Assembly (NCBI GenBank): GCA_016700335.1
Contig: CP065014.1
Coordinates: 2,517,001 to 2,581,000, forward strand
DNA length: 64,000 nt
Direction of reading: 5' to 3'
Origin: Chlorobiota bacterium
GTDB taxonomy: Bacteria > Bacteroidota > Ignavibacteria > OLB7
The notes beneath the pieces are model-generated. The model worked only from the letters and a program-made list of their open reading frames with translations. It searched no databases and was not told the DNA's origin. Each line of letters begins with the position of its first letter. The first letter of the stretch is position 1. This document shows positions 17,977 through 26,770 of the stretch, piece by piece. The translations under genes were made by a program, and so were the position numbers.

Positions 17977-18543
17977 ATGAATGTTAAGTTACTTGTAATT
18001 TCAGCTCCCTCTGGTGCTGGTAAAACAACAATAACGCGAAGATTACTTGAAAAAAATCCAGATTGGAAATTCTCTGTTTCTGCTACAACCCGTTTAAAAA
18101 GACCAAATGAAATTAATGGTAGAGATTATTACTTTCTTAGTATAGAAGAATTTAATAATAAAATTTTAGAAGGAGATTTTATTGAATACGAAGAAGTTTT
18201 TGGAAACTATTATGGAACCTTAAATAGTGAGATAAACAGGATTCTTACAATTAATGAGAAATCGATTATTATTTTTGATATTGATGTTAAAGGTGCTTTA
18301 AGTATTAAAAAAGCATTTCCTGAAAATTCAATTTTAATTTTTATTACTGTACCTTCAATTAATAAATTAAAAGAAAGATTGTTTAATAGGCAAACCGAAA
18401 GTAAAGAGATTATTTCTAAAAGAATTAATAGGGCTGAAATGGAGCTCAAAGAGATGAATAAATTTGATTTTATAGTTTTAAATGATGTAGTTGAAAGAGC
18501 AGTTTCTGAAATCGAAGCTCTTATTGTAAAATCAGATTTATAA
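17977..18543 (+). CDS. gmk: Guanylate kinase
   Basis: The ATG at 17977 is preferred to an upstream TTG (17965) that overlaps yicC. 188 residues, close to the usual length. The P-loop APSGAGKTT is near residues 10-18. The GMP-binding region reads SATTRLKRPNEINGRDYYFLS, followed by FIEYEEVFGNYYGT. The enzyme converts GMP plus ATP to GDP plus ADP in the cytoplasm, an essential purine step. It lies 4 bases after yicC and is followed by rpoZ, the classic gmk-rpoZ pair. Confidence 0.95.
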   Translation: MNVKLLVISAPSGAGKTTITRRLLEKNPDWKFSVSATTRLKRPNEINGRDYYFLSIEEFNNKILEGDFIEYEEVFGNYYGTLNSEINRILTINEKSIIIFDIDVKGALSIKKAFPENSILIFITVPSINKLKERLFNRQTESKEIISKRINRAEMELKEMNKFDFIVLNDVVERAVSEIEALIVKSDL

Positions 18544-18645
18544 CTTAATAATTCAATTTTTTTGTTTAAAATTAGAATATTATCAACTAGAAATAAAGTT
18601 GAATTACAGTTTAAGTTAAAAAATATAAATTATATAAAAAATATT

Positions 18646-18957
18646 ATGGCAATTCGTCCAGTAGATTTAAAGCAGGCAACAGGACCTGCGGCAAGCATTT
18701 ATGAAGCAATCGTTGTTATATCAAAACGTGCTAGGCAAATTAATGATCAACTACGTGATGATTTAAATCGTAGACTTGCAGACGTTATTAATCCAAATGA
18801 TGATGATAACGATATTATGAACTTTGACCAATTAGCAATTAGTCGTGAATTTGATAGAATTCCTAAACCAACATTTTTAGCATTAGAGGAAATGTTAGAT
18901 GGTAAACTTAAATTTCGATATAGAGAAGTTGAGAAGTTAAATGAAGATGAGGATTAA
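18646..18957 (+). CDS. rpoZ: DNA-directed RNA polymerase omega subunit
   Basis: The ATG at 18646 begins MAIRPVDLKQATGPAASIYEAIVVISKRARQIN, the omega domain in which AIVVISKRARQIN matches the conserved A-x-x-RARQI core. 103 residues. The reading frame continues upstream to 18562 without recognisable omega sequence, so that extension is rejected. The protein folds against the beta-prime C-terminus and helps RNA polymerase assembly. Last gene of the operon, closed by a strong terminator. Confidence 0.9.
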   Translation: MAIRPVDLKQATGPAASIYEAIVVISKRARQINDQLRDDLNRRLADVINPNDDDNDIMNFDQLAISREFDRIPKPTFLALEEMLDGKLKFRYREVEKLNEDED

Positions 18958-18977
18958 TTTTTCTGAATTATTTTTAT

Positions 18978-19016
18978 AAAAAGCTGTTCATACTTTAATA
19001 TGAACAGCTTTTTTTT
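18978..19016 (+). terminator. Rho-independent terminator after rpoZ
   Basis: AAAAAGCTGTTCATA (18978-18992), loop CTTTAA, then the exact complement TATGAACAGCTTTTT (18999-19013) running into a T-tract. Textbook intrinsic terminator. Confidence 0.93.
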
Positions 19017-19028
19017 GCTAGTAATTAT

Positions 19029-19046
19029 TTTTAGGTTAACCTAAAA
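19029..19046. promoter_or_regulatory. DtxR-box-like palindromic operator
   Basis: TTTTAGGTTAACCTAAAA is a perfect 18-bp palindrome. Its half-site TTAGGTTA matches the half-site of known DtxR/IdeR boxes. It occupies the -33 position (19 bases before the TATATTTG at 19058-19065) of the promoter for the DtxR-like gene, so occupancy should block transcription of that gene and the metal transporter behind it. Confidence 0.75.
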
Positions 19047-19057
19047 TTTATTTTCAG

Positions 19058-19065
19058 TATATTTG
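19058..19065 (+). promoter_or_regulatory. -7 element of the DtxR/Nramp operon
   Basis: TATATTTG is an exact TAnnTTTG match. The expected start site falls 4-5 bases further, on or next to the ATG at 19070, which implies a leaderless mRNA. The -33 region is inside the palindromic operator. Confidence 0.6.
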
Positions 19066-19069
19066 TATT

Positions 19070-19732
19070 ATGATTTTAGAAAATAGAAACAATATTTCTC
19101 AGGATTATTTAAGGGCTATACTCCATATTGAAGCAAAGGATGGGATTGCATCAAACAATTCGTTATCTAAAGAATTGGGTATTTCAGGAGCTTCTGTTAC
19201 TGAAATGCTTAATAAGTTATCCAATCAAGGCTTGATGAATTACAAACCATATCAAGGTGCATCACTTACAAAAAAAGGAAAAAAATTAGCACTAGAAATT
19301 ACAAGAAGGCATAGGCTATGGGAAGTTTTTTTGTCAGAAAAACTTGGATTTGATTGGGATGAAATACATATTCTAGCTCACAAATTTGAACATATTGTTT
19401 CAGAAAAACTAATTCATAAATTAGATGATTTTCTTGGCAACCCTACTCATGATCCACATGGGGATCCTATTCCAGATAAGAATGGTTGGTTGCCAGATGA
19501 AAATTTGATTCAATTATCGGAAATTAAATCTAAACGTTTTGTTCACTTATCAAAAATTGAAGATGAAAATCCTGAAGTTTTAAAATATTTTTCTAATATT
19601 GGATTACAATTGAATAGTTCAGTTAAAATTCTAGAAATTTATCTGTTTGATGGATCAATTCGAATAAAGTATAAATCCAAGGAAATTATTATATCTAAAA
19701 AATTGGCAGAAAGTATATTTGTCAAAAATTAA
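19070..19732 (+). CDS. DtxR/MntR-family metal-dependent transcriptional regulator
   Basis: 220 residues. The N-terminal winged helix (about 8-70) contains SLSKELGISGASVTEMLNKLSNQGL. A dimerisation and metal-binding domain follows with ARRHRL-like RRHRLWEVFL (H81, E85) and HILAHKFEH (H100, H104, E107, H108), then the family's NPTHDPHGDPIP and a FeoA/SH3-like C-terminal domain. Such regulators sense Mn2+ or Fe2+ and repress uptake genes. It is 15 bases upstream of an Nramp transporter and has a DtxR-box-like palindrome over its promoter, so negative autoregulation of the pair by metal is likely. I cannot decide Mn versus Fe. Confidence 0.92.
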   Translation: MILENRNNISQDYLRAILHIEAKDGIASNNSLSKELGISGASVTEMLNKLSNQGLMNYKPYQGASLTKKGKKLALEITRRHRLWEVFLSEKLGFDWDEIHILAHKFEHIVSEKLIHKLDDFLGNPTHDPHGDPIPDKNGWLPDENLIQLSEIKSKRFVHLSKIEDENPEVLKYFSNIGLQLNSSVKILEIYLFDGSIRIKYKSKEIIISKKLAESIFVKN

Positions 19733-19747
19733 ATTTCAGAACAAATA

Positions 19748-21073
19748 ATGTTAAAAAATATTTTCAATAAATCAGATTTACAAAAAGTAAGTTTACCAGA
19801 AGTTAACAATTCGGTAACTATTCCAAAGAATGCTTCTTTCTTCAAGAAACTTTTGGCTTTTTCTGGTCCTGGTTACCTTGTAGCTGTTGGTTATATGGAT
19901 CCAGGTAACTGGGCAACAGACATTGCTGGTGGGTCAAAATTTGGTTTTATGCTTTTGAGTGTAATCCTTATTTCTAATTTTATGGCAATTATACTTCAGT
20001 CTTTAGCTTTAAAACTTGGCATTGTTACTGGAAGAGATTTAGCTCAAGCATGCCATGAAAATTTTTCGAAACCAGTATCAATTTTATTATGGGTATTTGC
20101 AGAGATAGCAATTATTGCAACTGATTTGGCAGAAGTTATTGGTTCTGCAATTGCTTTAAAACTTTTGTTTGGAATACCATTAGTAATCGGAGTTTGTATT
20201 ACAACTGTTGATGTTTTTGCTTTGTTGTATTTGCAAAATAAAGGGTTTAGATATATCGAAGCATTAGTTATAGTATTAATTTCTACAATTGCTATTTGTT
20301 TGGGGATTGATATAATTTTATCAAAACCAGAAATTACTAAAGTTTTATTAGGGTTTATTCCAGATAGAAATATTGTTTTTAATAAGGAGGCTTTATATAT
20401 TTCAATTGGTATTTTAGGAGCAACTGTAATGCCACATAATTTGTATTTACATTCATCTGTAATTCAAACAAGAAAGTATGAAAAAACAAATTTTGGTAAA
20501 AAGGAAGCTATAAAATTTGGTACAATTGATTCTACTTTAGCTTTAACTTTCGCACTTTTTGTTAATGCAGCAATTTTAATTGTTGCAGCTGGTACATTTC
20601 ATACAAATGGTTTCACACAAGTTGCCGAAATTGAAGAGGCTCATAAAATGTTAACTCCATTATTAGGTACTACTTTGGCTAGTATTTTGTTTGCAATTGC
20701 ATTATTAGCTTCTGGTCAAAACTCCACTCTAACTGGTACTATTGCTGGTCAAATTGTAATGGAGGGGTTTTTGAATCTTAAAATAAATCCTTTTTATAGA
20801 AGATTGATAACTAGATTAATTGCTGTAGTTCCAGCAGTAATCACAACTATTATTGCTGGTGAAAATGCTACAGGTAAACTTCTAATTTTATCACAAGTTG
20901 TTTTAAGTTTTCAACTAAGTTTTGCAGTTATACCATTGATATTATTTACTTCTAAAAAGAAAATTATGGGTGAATTTGTAAACAAATTATGGATGATAAT
21001 ATTATCATCCATAATTGCTACAATTATAATTGCATTAAACTGTTACCTTCTTTTTGCTACTTTTAATAATTAA
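19748..21073 (+). CDS. mntH: Nramp-family divalent metal (Mn2+/Fe2+) transporter
   Basis: 441 residues, about 11 transmembrane segments. Both diagnostic metal-site motifs are present: MDPGNWATDI in TM1 and MPHNLYLHSS in TM6. The conserved GQNSTLTGTIAGQ stretch follows. Nramp/MntH proteins import Mn2+ or Fe2+ with protons. It is co-transcribed with the DtxR-like regulator just upstream, which would shut it off when metal is plentiful. Its end lies 30 bases from a convergent gene with no clear terminator. Confidence 0.93.
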   Translation: MLKNIFNKSDLQKVSLPEVNNSVTIPKNASFFKKLLAFSGPGYLVAVGYMDPGNWATDIAGGSKFGFMLLSVILISNFMAIILQSLALKLGIVTGRDLAQACHENFSKPVSILLWVFAEIAIIATDLAEVIGSAIALKLLFGIPLVIGVCITTVDVFALLYLQNKGFRYIEALVIVLISTIAICLGIDIILSKPEITKVLLGFIPDRNIVFNKEALYISIGILGATVMPHNLYLHSSVIQTRKYEKTNFGKKEAIKFGTIDSTLALTFALFVNAAILIVAAGTFHTNGFTQVAEIEEAHKMLTPLLGTTLASILFAIALLASGQNSTLTGTIAGQIVMEGFLNLKINPFYRRLITRLIAVVPAVITTIIAGENATGKLLILSQVVLSFQLSFAVIPLILFTSKKKIMGEFVNKLWMIILSSIIATIIIALNCYLLFATFNN

Positions 21074-21103
21074 TTAATTAAAAATAAATTTTTAACTGGA
21101 AAT

Positions 21104-23275
21104 TTATTCTATTTTAATAAATTCCTTAAGCACCTTTATTGTTTGGGGTCTTAAATCTTTAACTTTAGAAAAAGATCTAGATTTATTTATTAAATCTGTT
21201 ACCATTGCATTTTTGTATTTACTTAAATATTTTTCAGCAAACACTTCTTTATCTCTTTCCCAATCATCCATATTTGGTCCAGATTTTTCACTAACTCTAA
21301 GAAAATAATATCCATTTTTACCTCTTACTGGTCCACTATGTTGATTTGTTTTAGTATAAGTAACTAACGAATCTAATAATGTTGGTTCTTCATCAGGCAT
21401 TGTATTTATCGGTTGCCCTTTCATTAAAAAGACATTGATTATTTTAGCATATTCTTCCATTGGACCAACTAACATATCCACAGTTATCTTTTTTGAAAGT
21501 TCTTGCATTTTAGGTTTTAACATAGTCATTTGCTTAGCTCTTTTAGCTTGAGCTGCAACATAGTTTGGAAAAGTTTCAAACTGAGGAATTCCAGATGGCC
21601 GTTTTGCTAATAACTTGATAATTGTAATTCTATTACCAGGAGTTCTAAATTTTCCAATATCCCCAACATTTGCATTGAAAGCAAATTCATTTAATATTTG
21701 GGTATTACCATAATTCTCCATTCTTTCAAGTTGAGATGTATCAATAATACTACCTGGAAATTTGTTTTTCATTGCTTGAGCAATACTATCATTCATTTTC
21801 CCTGCTTTTAACAAATCATAAAATTTTTGTGAATTATCTTCAACATCCTCTTGAACTTTTTCTGAAATCTGATATGGGAATCTTAATTCTCTAATATTAT
21901 ATCCTTTGTTCCAAATATCTGATATATATATTAAATGATGACCAAATTCGGTTCTAATAGGACCAATTAATTTGCCTATTGATGGATTCTGAAATAATGC
22001 ACTATCAAAAGTATGAACTGTATTTCCTTTACCTAGATAACCTAAATCTCCACCTTTAGTTAATGTTCCATCTTGACCAAACCTTTGAGCATAATCAGCA
22101 AAATCTGCATCACTTTTTATAGTATCTCTAATCTTTTTTAATAATTCTACATAAGAAGAATCTGAATTATAATCGTTTGCAGCTTTTAAAAAAATATGCC
22201 TAGCACGAATCATAGTATCATTTGATTGAGAAATTTTATCAATATAAATTAAAGATGCATCGAATCCTTGAACAATTGGACCAATAATATCCCCTTCTTT
22301 TGATTTAACTACAATTTCTAACAATGGTTTTGGTACTTTTGATGGTGTATAAAAAGAACCATTTGGCAACTTACTTTCAGGAAGATTTCTCATTACTGAG
22401 GTTATATATTCAGGTCTTTTTTCTTTAGGTGTTTCATTGCATTTTTTAACAACAGAGTCCATTGACCTTTTAAGTTTTATTGAATCAGATCTAGTAGGTG
22501 ACATTTGAAAAATCATTGAAGAAATATATCTAGATTCGGTAAAATTATAATCTGATTTATGAGCTTCATACCAAGCTTTAGCTTCAATATCACTTACAGG
22601 GACAAGACTGTCTGGAATAGACAAATGATGTGCACGAACAACCGAACCAGTTATTAGGGTTTTCTCTGCAAAATATCTATCTAAAACCATTTTAGTTGAA
22701 AGAGGTTTGTCCTTGTACAATTTGTTTCCAAGTTGTTTTTTAACCTCTTCTCTTTTTACAAAATTCACTAATTGTATTATATCTTTTTTCCACTCATCAG
22801 TTACTTGTTTTTCAGATTTACCTGGTTTGTTAACATACCTTGTTATTAGCATTGGGTTTTGAATAACTTGTTTATAAACATCACTTCTAAAATTTCCATT
22901 TGGAGATTTAAACATATCTTGAACAAATTGTGGAGGATTGTCAAGTAATATTTTAAATGCAAAATCATAAGTAACATTTATTCCTAACTTACTAGCTTCT
23001 TGAATCATTAATTGTTCATCGATCATTTGAGAAAAACATGCATCTTCAATTCCAGAATTCAAATCATTTTTAGATCCACTTTGATATAAATATTCTAATT
23101 TATCTTTTAAAAGTTCATTATATCTTTTATCAGTAATTTGTTCTGAATTTAGTAATGCAATAATGTTACCAGTATTTTTACTATCATCTTTTGTTTTCTT
23201 TTCTATAACTTGAGCGTAACTAACAATGTTAATAATTGAAAATAAAAATAAAAAATATATTGTCTGTTTGTTCAT
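21104..23275 (-). CDS. SurA/PpiD-like peptidyl-prolyl isomerase (parvulin) foldase
   Basis: 723 residues with signal peptide MNKQTIYFLFLFSIINIVSYAQ. A SurA_N-like helical region comes first (SEQITDKRYNELLKDKLEYL to about residue 190). A PPIC-type rotamase domain follows in the middle (IRARHIFLKA... GDLGYLGKGNTVHTFDSALF ... TEFGHHLIYIS), with further parvulin-like segments on either side. It should act in the periplasm as a chaperone for outer-membrane or T9SS clients. Together with the lytic transglycosylase behind it the region reads as envelope biogenesis. Confidence 0.87.
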   Translation of the reverse strand: MNKQTIYFLFLFSIINIVSYAQVIEKKTKDDSKNTGNIIALLNSEQITDKRYNELLKDKLEYLYQSGSKNDLNSGIEDACFSQMIDEQLMIQEASKLGINVTYDFAFKILLDNPPQFVQDMFKSPNGNFRSDVYKQVIQNPMLITRYVNKPGKSEKQVTDEWKKDIIQLVNFVKREEVKKQLGNKLYKDKPLSTKMVLDRYFAEKTLITGSVVRAHHLSIPDSLVPVSDIEAKAWYEAHKSDYNFTESRYISSMIFQMSPTRSDSIKLKRSMDSVVKKCNETPKEKRPEYITSVMRNLPESKLPNGSFYTPSKVPKPLLEIVVKSKEGDIIGPIVQGFDASLIYIDKISQSNDTMIRARHIFLKAANDYNSDSSYVELLKKIRDTIKSDADFADYAQRFGQDGTLTKGGDLGYLGKGNTVHTFDSALFQNPSIGKLIGPIRTEFGHHLIYISDIWNKGYNIRELRFPYQISEKVQEDVEDNSQKFYDLLKAGKMNDSIAQAMKNKFPGSIIDTSQLERMENYGNTQILNEFAFNANVGDIGKFRTPGNRITIIKLLAKRPSGIPQFETFPNYVAAQAKRAKQMTMLKPKMQELSKKITVDMLVGPMEEYAKIINVFLMKGQPINTMPDEEPTLLDSLVTYTKTNQHSGPVRGKNGYYFLRVSEKSGPNMDDWERDKEVFAEKYLSKYKNAMVTDLINKSRSFSKVKDLRPQTIKVLKEFIKIE

Positions 23276-23395
23276 ATTTTTTTTGAAAAAAAATTTATAT
23301 AAAATAATGCTAATAACATTATTTAATAGATAATTTGTGAATATATAAGGATTTAGATGGGAATTGTTATAAAAATATTATTATGGATTTATAAG

Positions 23396-23431
23396 TTTCC
23401 AATTTTAAATCTTATAAAAAAAAATTGGAAA
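23396..23431. repeat. 11-bp inverted repeat in the gap before the foldase gene
   Basis: TTTCCAATTTT (23396-23406) and AAAATTGGAAA (23421-23431) are exact complements with a 14-base loop, just downstream of the minus-strand transglycosylase. It could terminate that gene, but there is no T-tract after it. Confidence 0.4.
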
Positions 23432-23464
23432 ATAAAACTCATAAATTGGAATAATTCATTCAAT

Positions 23465-24802
23465 TTATATCTTAGTTCTTATGCTTGGAGATACCCATCT
23501 ACCTGAAACTTTTTCCCTGTATCTTGTCATAATTCTCTTTACATAATCTCTTGTTTCATCAAATGGGGGTACACCACCATACTTAATAACATTTCCAGGT
23601 CCTGCATTATAGGCTGCTAAAGCATATTCTATGTTCCCTTCAAATTTTCTGAGCATTAACTTCAAATATTTCACCCCACCATAAATAGATTGTTTTGGGT
23701 CAGTTGGGTCGGTAACACCCATTGCTATTGCAGTTGGTCCAATCATTTGAGTTAACCCCATAGCACTATCAACTGAACATGCAGTATTACTAAAGTTAGA
23801 TTCTTGTTGAATAAGGCATGCAATTAAAAAAGGATCAATTTGAAAATCAATAGCTGCTCTTTGAATTAAATCACGATATGGTACTTTCCAAGTAAACTCA
23901 ACCATTGCATCTGGACCTTCAACAATAAGAGTATCATTAGATCTAAAAGCAGTCTCTTGTATTGCAATACTAGTTTTACTGCTTAACTTAGTTAAGTTAA
24001 CTTTATTTAAAGATTTTCCTTTTCCTTTTTTAGAACCTTGAGTTGATTCAGAACTAAAAGTAGGATTCCAAACAATAATTGATACTATTGAATTCTTCAT
24101 CTTTTTCACAGATCTGGCAACTTGCATTGAATCTTTACTTCCTTCAGGTAAATATGAATGAACTTTAAAATCTAACCCATATTTTCTTTTATAGTAATCA
24201 ATTATCACATAAAATGATGAATCAGATGAGAAGTATTTACTAGATGTTGGGGGTATAGAAAAATTAGATTTTCGTTTTTTATCAGTTTTAGGTAATTGTA
24301 AAGAAACAACATTATGTTTTAATTTTGCACCAAAGGGAGCAGAAATCAAACTACCCCTATTCTTCATTGGAAGCAATTTTGAGTAGTCTTCATTATCCAT
24401 TGATTCTAAAAAAGCAGTCATTACATATACACTTTTTAATTTTTCTTTTTTAAAAAATGAATTATAAGCATTTATCAACTGATTGGAATTTAGGCTAATT
24501 TCTTCAGTGGTGGTATCTAAAGCAAGTGTATCGTTTTCTATTGTCTGCATTAAAGAATCAGCAGATAACTTCAACTCTTTCAACATATTTGTATCAATCA
24601 CTTCTCTAATTGGCTTATCACCAGTAACTTGAGATTTAGTAATAGATTGGATAATTACAAAAATAAAAATTACTAAACCTAAATATTTTATATTTTTTGA
24701 TTTAAATATTCTAACTTTAAAAGGTATAACCATAAAAAGACTTAATAGAATTTTCAATAAAGATTTTGAAAAATTAATTTGCAAAAATAACTTATTGAAC
24801 AT
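23465..24802 (-). CDS. Lytic transglycosylase (SLT domain)
   Basis: 445 residues. After a hydrophobic N-terminus (membrane anchor or signal near residues 38-56) and about 240 residues of unrecognised linker, a C-terminal SLT domain carries the catalytic Glu in CLIQQESNFSNTACS, then AMGLTQMIGPTAIAMG and ALAAYNAGPGNV. These enzymes cleave the MurNAc-GlcNAc bond of peptidoglycan to 1,6-anhydro products in the periplasm. The long N-terminal region is atypical and may be a targeting domain. Confidence 0.9.
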   Translation of the reverse strand: MFNKLFLQINFSKSLLKILLSLFMVIPFKVRIFKSKNIKYLGLVIFIFVIIQSITKSQVTGDKPIREVIDTNMLKELKLSADSLMQTIENDTLALDTTTEEISLNSNQLINAYNSFFKKEKLKSVYVMTAFLESMDNEDYSKLLPMKNRGSLISAPFGAKLKHNVVSLQLPKTDKKRKSNFSIPPTSSKYFSSDSSFYVIIDYYKRKYGLDFKVHSYLPEGSKDSMQVARSVKKMKNSIVSIIVWNPTFSSESTQGSKKGKGKSLNKVNLTKLSSKTSIAIQETAFRSNDTLIVEGPDAMVEFTWKVPYRDLIQRAAIDFQIDPFLIACLIQQESNFSNTACSVDSAMGLTQMIGPTAIAMGVTDPTDPKQSIYGGVKYLKLMLRKFEGNIEYALAAYNAGPGNVIKYGGVPPFDETRDYVKRIMTRYREKVSGRWVSPSIRTKI

Positions 24803-24861
24803 GAAATCTAATGTTATTATAAGTTTAATTTTTTTTAATAAAAGTTTCCATTATAAATATT

Positions 24862-24892
24862 AAGGCTTGATGAAGTTAAATCATCAAGCCTT
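24862..24892 (-). terminator. Hairpin terminator after the T9SS cargo gene
   Basis: AAGGCTTGATGA (24862-24873) and TCATCAAGCCTT (24881-24892) form a perfect 12-bp stem with a 7-base loop, 24 bases downstream of the minus-strand gene that ends at 24916. The T-tract is imperfect. Confidence 0.6.
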
Positions 24893-24915
24893 GAAAATAT
24901 AATAAAATTTTAAAA

Positions 24916-25965
24916 TTATTTTACTACTTGCATTGTTTTTGCATAAACTTGATCACCAATTGAAGTTGAAATTTTTAATTGATATAAGTAAGATCCACTA
25001 GAAAGTTTTGAAACATCTACTTTAATATCATGTTCTCCAATTTGTTGGGATCCTTGAGTCAAATTCATAACTTCACTACCATTTGCGTCATAAAGTTTTA
25101 AAGATACTTCAGAAGTATTTTCAAACAAATTATATTTTATTACTGTATTTCCACGAGCTGGATTAGGAATGTTTTGTTTTAAGACAGAACCAGAAGGAAT
25201 ATTCATACCAGCAACTGGTTTAGCAAAATCAATTTTATCTCCCATGCCACTTAAAAGCTCACGCAAATCTGTCCCACTAAATAACAAAATTATTGGTTCA
25301 AATGCAATATCATAAACTTGAGATATATCTTTTCTTTTTTCAACGTCTTTTAAAGATGTTGCAATTTCCCTTAAATCTTGAGCTCCATCATTATTACTTT
25401 TTTCTCCTTTAATTTTAGTTGAAGTTTGGCTTTTTACATCTTGAAATTTGTCAATAGTATTAGCCACGTTTCCAATAAACTCACATACGTTATCAATAAC
25501 CTCATCACCAACTTTATCAAGATCAGTTCTATATTTTGCAGCAATTGTTTGAGTTGAGGAGAAGATATTAAATACTTCCATCAAATTCCCCATATCACTA
25601 TCATCCTCTAATTTAATATCAACATTAGCTTTATTATTTGTTACATTTTTCTTCTTAACATTTTGTTCAGCATTATCGGATAACTTACCAATCAGTACAC
25701 CCCATTTAGCACGGAGTTTGTTTAAGTCATTTAAATCAGAAGTTGATAAAGTTCTATCAATTTTATTTTTGTATTCATTAAGTTTTGGAGTCCAATAATT
25801 CTGAGCCATTAAGCCAATTTCATTTTGAAATTTATCATCAAAATTGTTTTGATTAACTGTTTCAGATTTTGGGGGTGAAGATGTTTTTTGTGCAAAGACA
25901 ACTAAATTATAATTAATTGATATTGCAAAGATCATTAAAGATAATGTAAATAATACTTTTTTCAT
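24916..25965 (-). CDS. Secreted protein of unknown function with T9SS sorting domain
   Basis: 349 residues. Signal peptide at the N-terminus (MKKVLFTLSLMIFAISINYNLVVFAQ), a largely alpha-helical, Lys/Asn/Asp-rich middle that I do not recognise, and a C-terminal T9SS domain from LKQNIPNPARGNTVIKYNL to YAKTMQVVK. It is probably surface-exposed. It follows the lipoprotein genes upstream after 104 bases and is closed by a hairpin. Confidence 0.78.
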   Translation of the reverse strand: MKKVLFTLSLMIFAISINYNLVVFAQKTSSPPKSETVNQNNFDDKFQNEIGLMAQNYWTPKLNEYKNKIDRTLSTSDLNDLNKLRAKWGVLIGKLSDNAEQNVKKKNVTNNKANVDIKLEDDSDMGNLMEVFNIFSSTQTIAAKYRTDLDKVGDEVIDNVCEFIGNVANTIDKFQDVKSQTSTKIKGEKSNNDGAQDLREIATSLKDVEKRKDISQVYDIAFEPIILLFSGTDLRELLSGMGDKIDFAKPVAGMNIPSGSVLKQNIPNPARGNTVIKYNLFENTSEVSLKLYDANGSEVMNLTQGSQQIGEHDIKVDVSKLSSGSYLYQLKISTSIGDQVYAKTMQVVK

Positions 25966-26069
25966 ATTAGTAAAATATAGATAATTAAATTATAATTTTT
26001 AGAAACGAATTTAGCTAAAATTTTTATTTGTGACTATTTATAAAACGAGGTGTAACTATAATTATTTTT

Positions 26070-26732
26070 TTATTTTAACTTTTTTGTTTTAATTAATATT
26101 TTGGGGAATCCACCATATCTATATTTTTCATTTTTGTCAGGTTGCATTGTAATATCTTTCAAATCCAAAAATCCTAAATTTGATATTTCTACCAAACTTC
26201 CTGGTAGAACCTCAAAAATCAAATATTCTGTTGCGGGTAAATAAGATCTACTTTCAAATAATTTTTTTGAATTTATGCTAATTGTAGAATAATCGCCTTC
26301 AACCATAATTTTAATTGTTGCTAAAGAATCTTTTTCACACAAATTTGAGATTTTAATAATTGAATCATTAACTGATTGAGGTGAAGAATTCCTAATCCAA
26401 GATTTATCTTTTGAATAATGAAATGTGATAAAATTTAAGGAATCTATAGGATTTAATGTCGTTCTAAATTTAATGTCCAAGCCATTGCCATCTATTAGCT
26501 TAAGTTGACATTGTGCAATAAATTGAGTTGTTCCAGGATTTTTTACAGCTAACTTTGAATTTGGACTCATTAAAATTTTAGATTTATTTACAATCACTCC
26601 TTCAAAGTCAGTTAAAATTCTTCCTTGATATCTATCTTCACCATATAATATTATAATCTTATTTGGTTCGCAAGAAGCTAAAAGCAATCCAAATAATAAT
26701 AATAATAATATTTTTGTATGTAATTTATACAT
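26070..26732 (-). CDS. Hypothetical lipoprotein
   Basis: 220 residues with a lipoprotein signal (Leu-rich core, lipobox LASC, Cys at residue 21). The Leu run is encoded by a TTA trinucleotide repeat. The mature part is beta-rich and may be a jelly-roll-like domain (HYSKDKSWIRNSS, VEGDYSTISIN), but I do not recognise a family. It lies 38 bases downstream of the next lipoprotein gene, so the two are probably co-transcribed. Confidence 0.7.
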   Translation of the reverse strand: MYKLHTKILLLLLFGLLLASCEPNKIIILYGEDRYQGRILTDFEGVIVNKSKILMSPNSKLAVKNPGTTQFIAQCQLKLIDGNGLDIKFRTTLNPIDSLNFITFHYSKDKSWIRNSSPQSVNDSIIKISNLCEKDSLATIKIMVEGDYSTISINSKKLFESRSYLPATEYLIFEVLPGSLVEISNLGFLDLKDITMQPDKNEKYRYGGFPKILIKTKKLK

Positions 26733-26770
26733 TTGCTGTTTGAGTTATATCGCAATAACAAGACAAAATT

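Noticed and set aside
18562..18645. Upstream extension of the rpoZ frame
   Set aside because: The added residues are not omega-like and the ATG at 18646 matches the family start.
26690..26712. Trinucleotide (AAT)n repeat
   Set aside because: It encodes the Leu run of a lipoprotein signal; a length change would not shift the frame, so it is not a phase-variation switch.
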